In this document: piece after piece, positions 43,851 to 44,715 of the stretch
Layout: each line of letters opens with the position of its first letter
Position numbering within the stretch: the first letter of the stretch is position 1
Origin: Gammaproteobacteria bacterium
GTDB lineage: Bacteria; Pseudomonadota; Gammaproteobacteria; Enterobacterales; Alteromonadaceae
Assembly: GCA_017302255.1 (NCBI GenBank)
Contig: JAFLDV010000034.1
Location: forward strand, 1 to 44,715
DNA: 44,715 nt
Direction of reading: 5' to 3'
Made by a program: the position numbers and the translations under genes
Notes under the pieces: model-generated
What the model was told of the DNA's origin: nothing
What the model saw: the letters and a program-made list of their open reading frames with translations, nothing else
Databases searched by the model: none

Positions 43851-44546
43851 ATGAAGTGGAAAGTTATTTTTTGTATTTTAATTTTGGCCATTTTGGCCTT
43901 TTTCGCAAATATGCGTTATCTGCATCAATATTTTTATGACCAAGGTTGTAGGCAGTTTGCGTATATGATGGATTTACAATTTACAGCTCGACCTAAAGCG
44001 ATATCAAATTTAAGTTTGAAGGAACTCTCTGAAATATCTTATCAATCGGTAGGAGATGTGGTCAATGACGGAGGGCTTATTTATCCGAAATCTATGAATG
44101 ATATTAATTGGATTGTCGATGATTCTGAATCAATTGATGATCTTAAGGTGACAATCGCTATTATGATGAACGTTTTTGATGGTGATTTCCCATTAACGCG
44201 CTGGGAAAGGATAAATTATACTTTTGATCGTTTCGATCAAGTGGAGAAATTTGATTGTAAAGTTGAAGATGAAAAAACTCTTCTGGGGGCATTAATCTTT
44301 ACGGAACCATTTATAGATGTATTCCCGAGCAGTTCTGATAAGATAATTTCACTGGTTAGAGGAGAGCAGAAAAATTTTTTCTATATGATAGTTGAGCGAA
44401 AAGATGGTCCATATTTTTTGGATTTTAGAATAAAATCTAATGGGAAAATATACATGAGCTTTTCGAATTTTAAAGATAAAAATGAATTAGATGCAAAGCT
44501 TTCGAAATTGTTGACAATTGCTAATTTGAATATGACCCAACAATAA
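43851..44546 (+). CDS. Hypothetical membrane-anchored protein, AT-rich
   Basis: A 231-residue protein with one N-terminal membrane helix (VIFCILILAILAFFANM) and no clear cleavage site, so probably anchored with a large periplasmic domain. The remainder is acidic with alternating short strands (KTLLGALIFTEPFIDVF, FFYMIVERKDGPYFLDF) and a helix at NELDAKLSKLLTIAN near the end. No family recognised. AAGG lies upstream of the ATG. Composition is strongly AT-rich. It is the last complete gene; the IS110 element begins about 50 bases after its stop, beside trailer copy D. Confidence 0.65.
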   Translation: MKWKVIFCILILAILAFFANMRYLHQYFYDQGCRQFAYMMDLQFTARPKAISNLSLKELSEISYQSVGDVVNDGGLIYPKSMNDINWIVDDSESIDDLKVTIAIMMNVFDGDFPLTRWERINYTFDRFDQVEKFDCKVEDEKTLLGALIFTEPFIDVFPSSSDKIISLVRGEQKNFFYMIVERKDGPYFLDFRIKSNGKIYMSFSNFKDKNELDAKLSKLLTIANLNMTQQ

Positions 44547-44559
44547 CAACCTCACTAGA

Positions 44560-44597
44560 ATTAAACCTGGACGTCGACAATTAAAAAGGTGGCTGAT
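44560..44597. repeat. Trailer repeat, copy D
   Basis: TTAAACCTGGACGTCGACAA then TTAAAAAGGTGGCTG. It aligns with copies B and C and lies immediately left of the IS110-associated sequence. Confidence 0.5.
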
Positions 44598-44661
44598 GAG
44601 ATGGACGCTCCCGATACGGCGTCAATGCGCCAAACTGATGTTGATACCATTCAGTTACACA

Positions 44662-44670
44662 GGAGCGTCC
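44662..44670 (+). promoter_or_regulatory. Transposase ribosome site buried in an inverted repeat
   Basis: The GGAG before the transposase ATG lies within GGAGCGTCC, the exact complement of GGACGCTCC 51 bases upstream. In a long transcript the two would pair and hide the site. Confidence 0.5.
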
Positions 44671-44673
44671 GAT

Positions 44674-44715
44674 ATGAAAATTAGCACTATCTCTATTGAT
44701 TTGGCAAAGAATGTT
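44674..44715 (+). CDS. IS110-family transposase, N-terminal fragment
   Basis: The first 14 codons, MKISTISIDLAKNV, are the usual start of IS110-family DEDD transposases: the SIDLAKNV strand carries the first acidic residue of the RuvC-like site. The gene continues beyond the window. GGAG lies immediately upstream within a hairpin arm. In this family a non-coding RNA (bridge RNA) from the element's non-coding end guides target choice. Confidence 0.75.
   Translation, partial: MKISTISIDLAKNV

Larger units (their letters stand above)
44600..44715 (+). mobile_element. IS110-family insertion sequence, left end only
   Basis: The non-coding left end, containing the inverted arms GGACGCTCC (44603-44611) and GGAGCGTCC (44662-44670), followed by the transposase start. 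The exact left boundary is not visible. The element runs off the window, as expected where an assembly breaks at a multicopy IS. Confidence 0.7.

Noticed and set aside
42200-44600. Integron attC sites after the small AT-rich genes
   Set aside because: No GTTRRRY/RYYYAAC core pairs could be found at the trailers, and no integrase gene is in the window. The shared trailers are therefore reported as repeats of unknown type.

Overview
The window is a chromosomal stretch of a gammaproteobacterium. Gene content, moderate GC and protein similarity suggest the Alteromonadales/Rheinheimera-Alishewanella neighbourhood. Supporting signs are the pabB-nudL-sdaA order shared with enterics, a PsrA-type TetR next to fadE, rhombosortase, and a 507-residue class I fumarase. 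The genus is an inference. The last bases are the first 14 codons of an IS110-family transposase, so the right edge is probably an assembly break in a repeated element; the left edge cuts just before an S9 peptidase.

Layout. 0-8 kb: an S9 prolyl-oligopeptidase-family enzyme with a likely 5' frameshift; a DUF7010-like membrane protein; two divergent RluA-type pseudouridine synthases; rhombosortase; gamma-glutamyltransferase; an enoyl-CoA hydratase. 8-13 kb: a small lipoprotein, cysK, an RDD membrane protein, a FabH-like ketoacyl synthase and a CBM48 mini-protein. 13-24 kb: the pabB-nudL-sdaA block (minus strand), class I fumarase, a second S9 peptidase, a DUF6435 protein, a chemoreceptor and a YjbR protein. 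24-31 kb, minus strand: formaldehyde detoxification (frmA, fghA), a VF530 protein, a secreted phytase-esterase-like protein and asnB. 31-35.3 kb: a tightly overlapping operon DUF3025 / NatA-like ATPase / NatB-like permease / NUDIX, followed by an AT-rich GIDE-like membrane protein. 35.4-41.8 kb: rimO, then psrA-fadE with PsrA-type operators, then nagZ and a GNAT acetyltransferase.

The interval 41.8-44.7 kb is accessory in character. It has an 18-bp tandem repeat, a nested palindromic extragenic element, three AT-rich genes for exported or membrane-anchored proteins that I do not recognise, and a recurring trailer of about 35 bp after each of them with a fourth copy upstream. It ends in the IS110 element, which starts right beside the last trailer copy.

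How the genes work together. Most of the window is housekeeping: amino acid, folate and fatty-acid metabolism, RNA and ribosome modification, murein recycling. Several secreted hydrolases (two S9 peptidases, GGT, the esterase-like protein) fit a peptide-scavenging heterotroph. I did not find a convincing new defence or biosynthetic system. The trailer-linked gene array at the right end is the best candidate for something undescribed.
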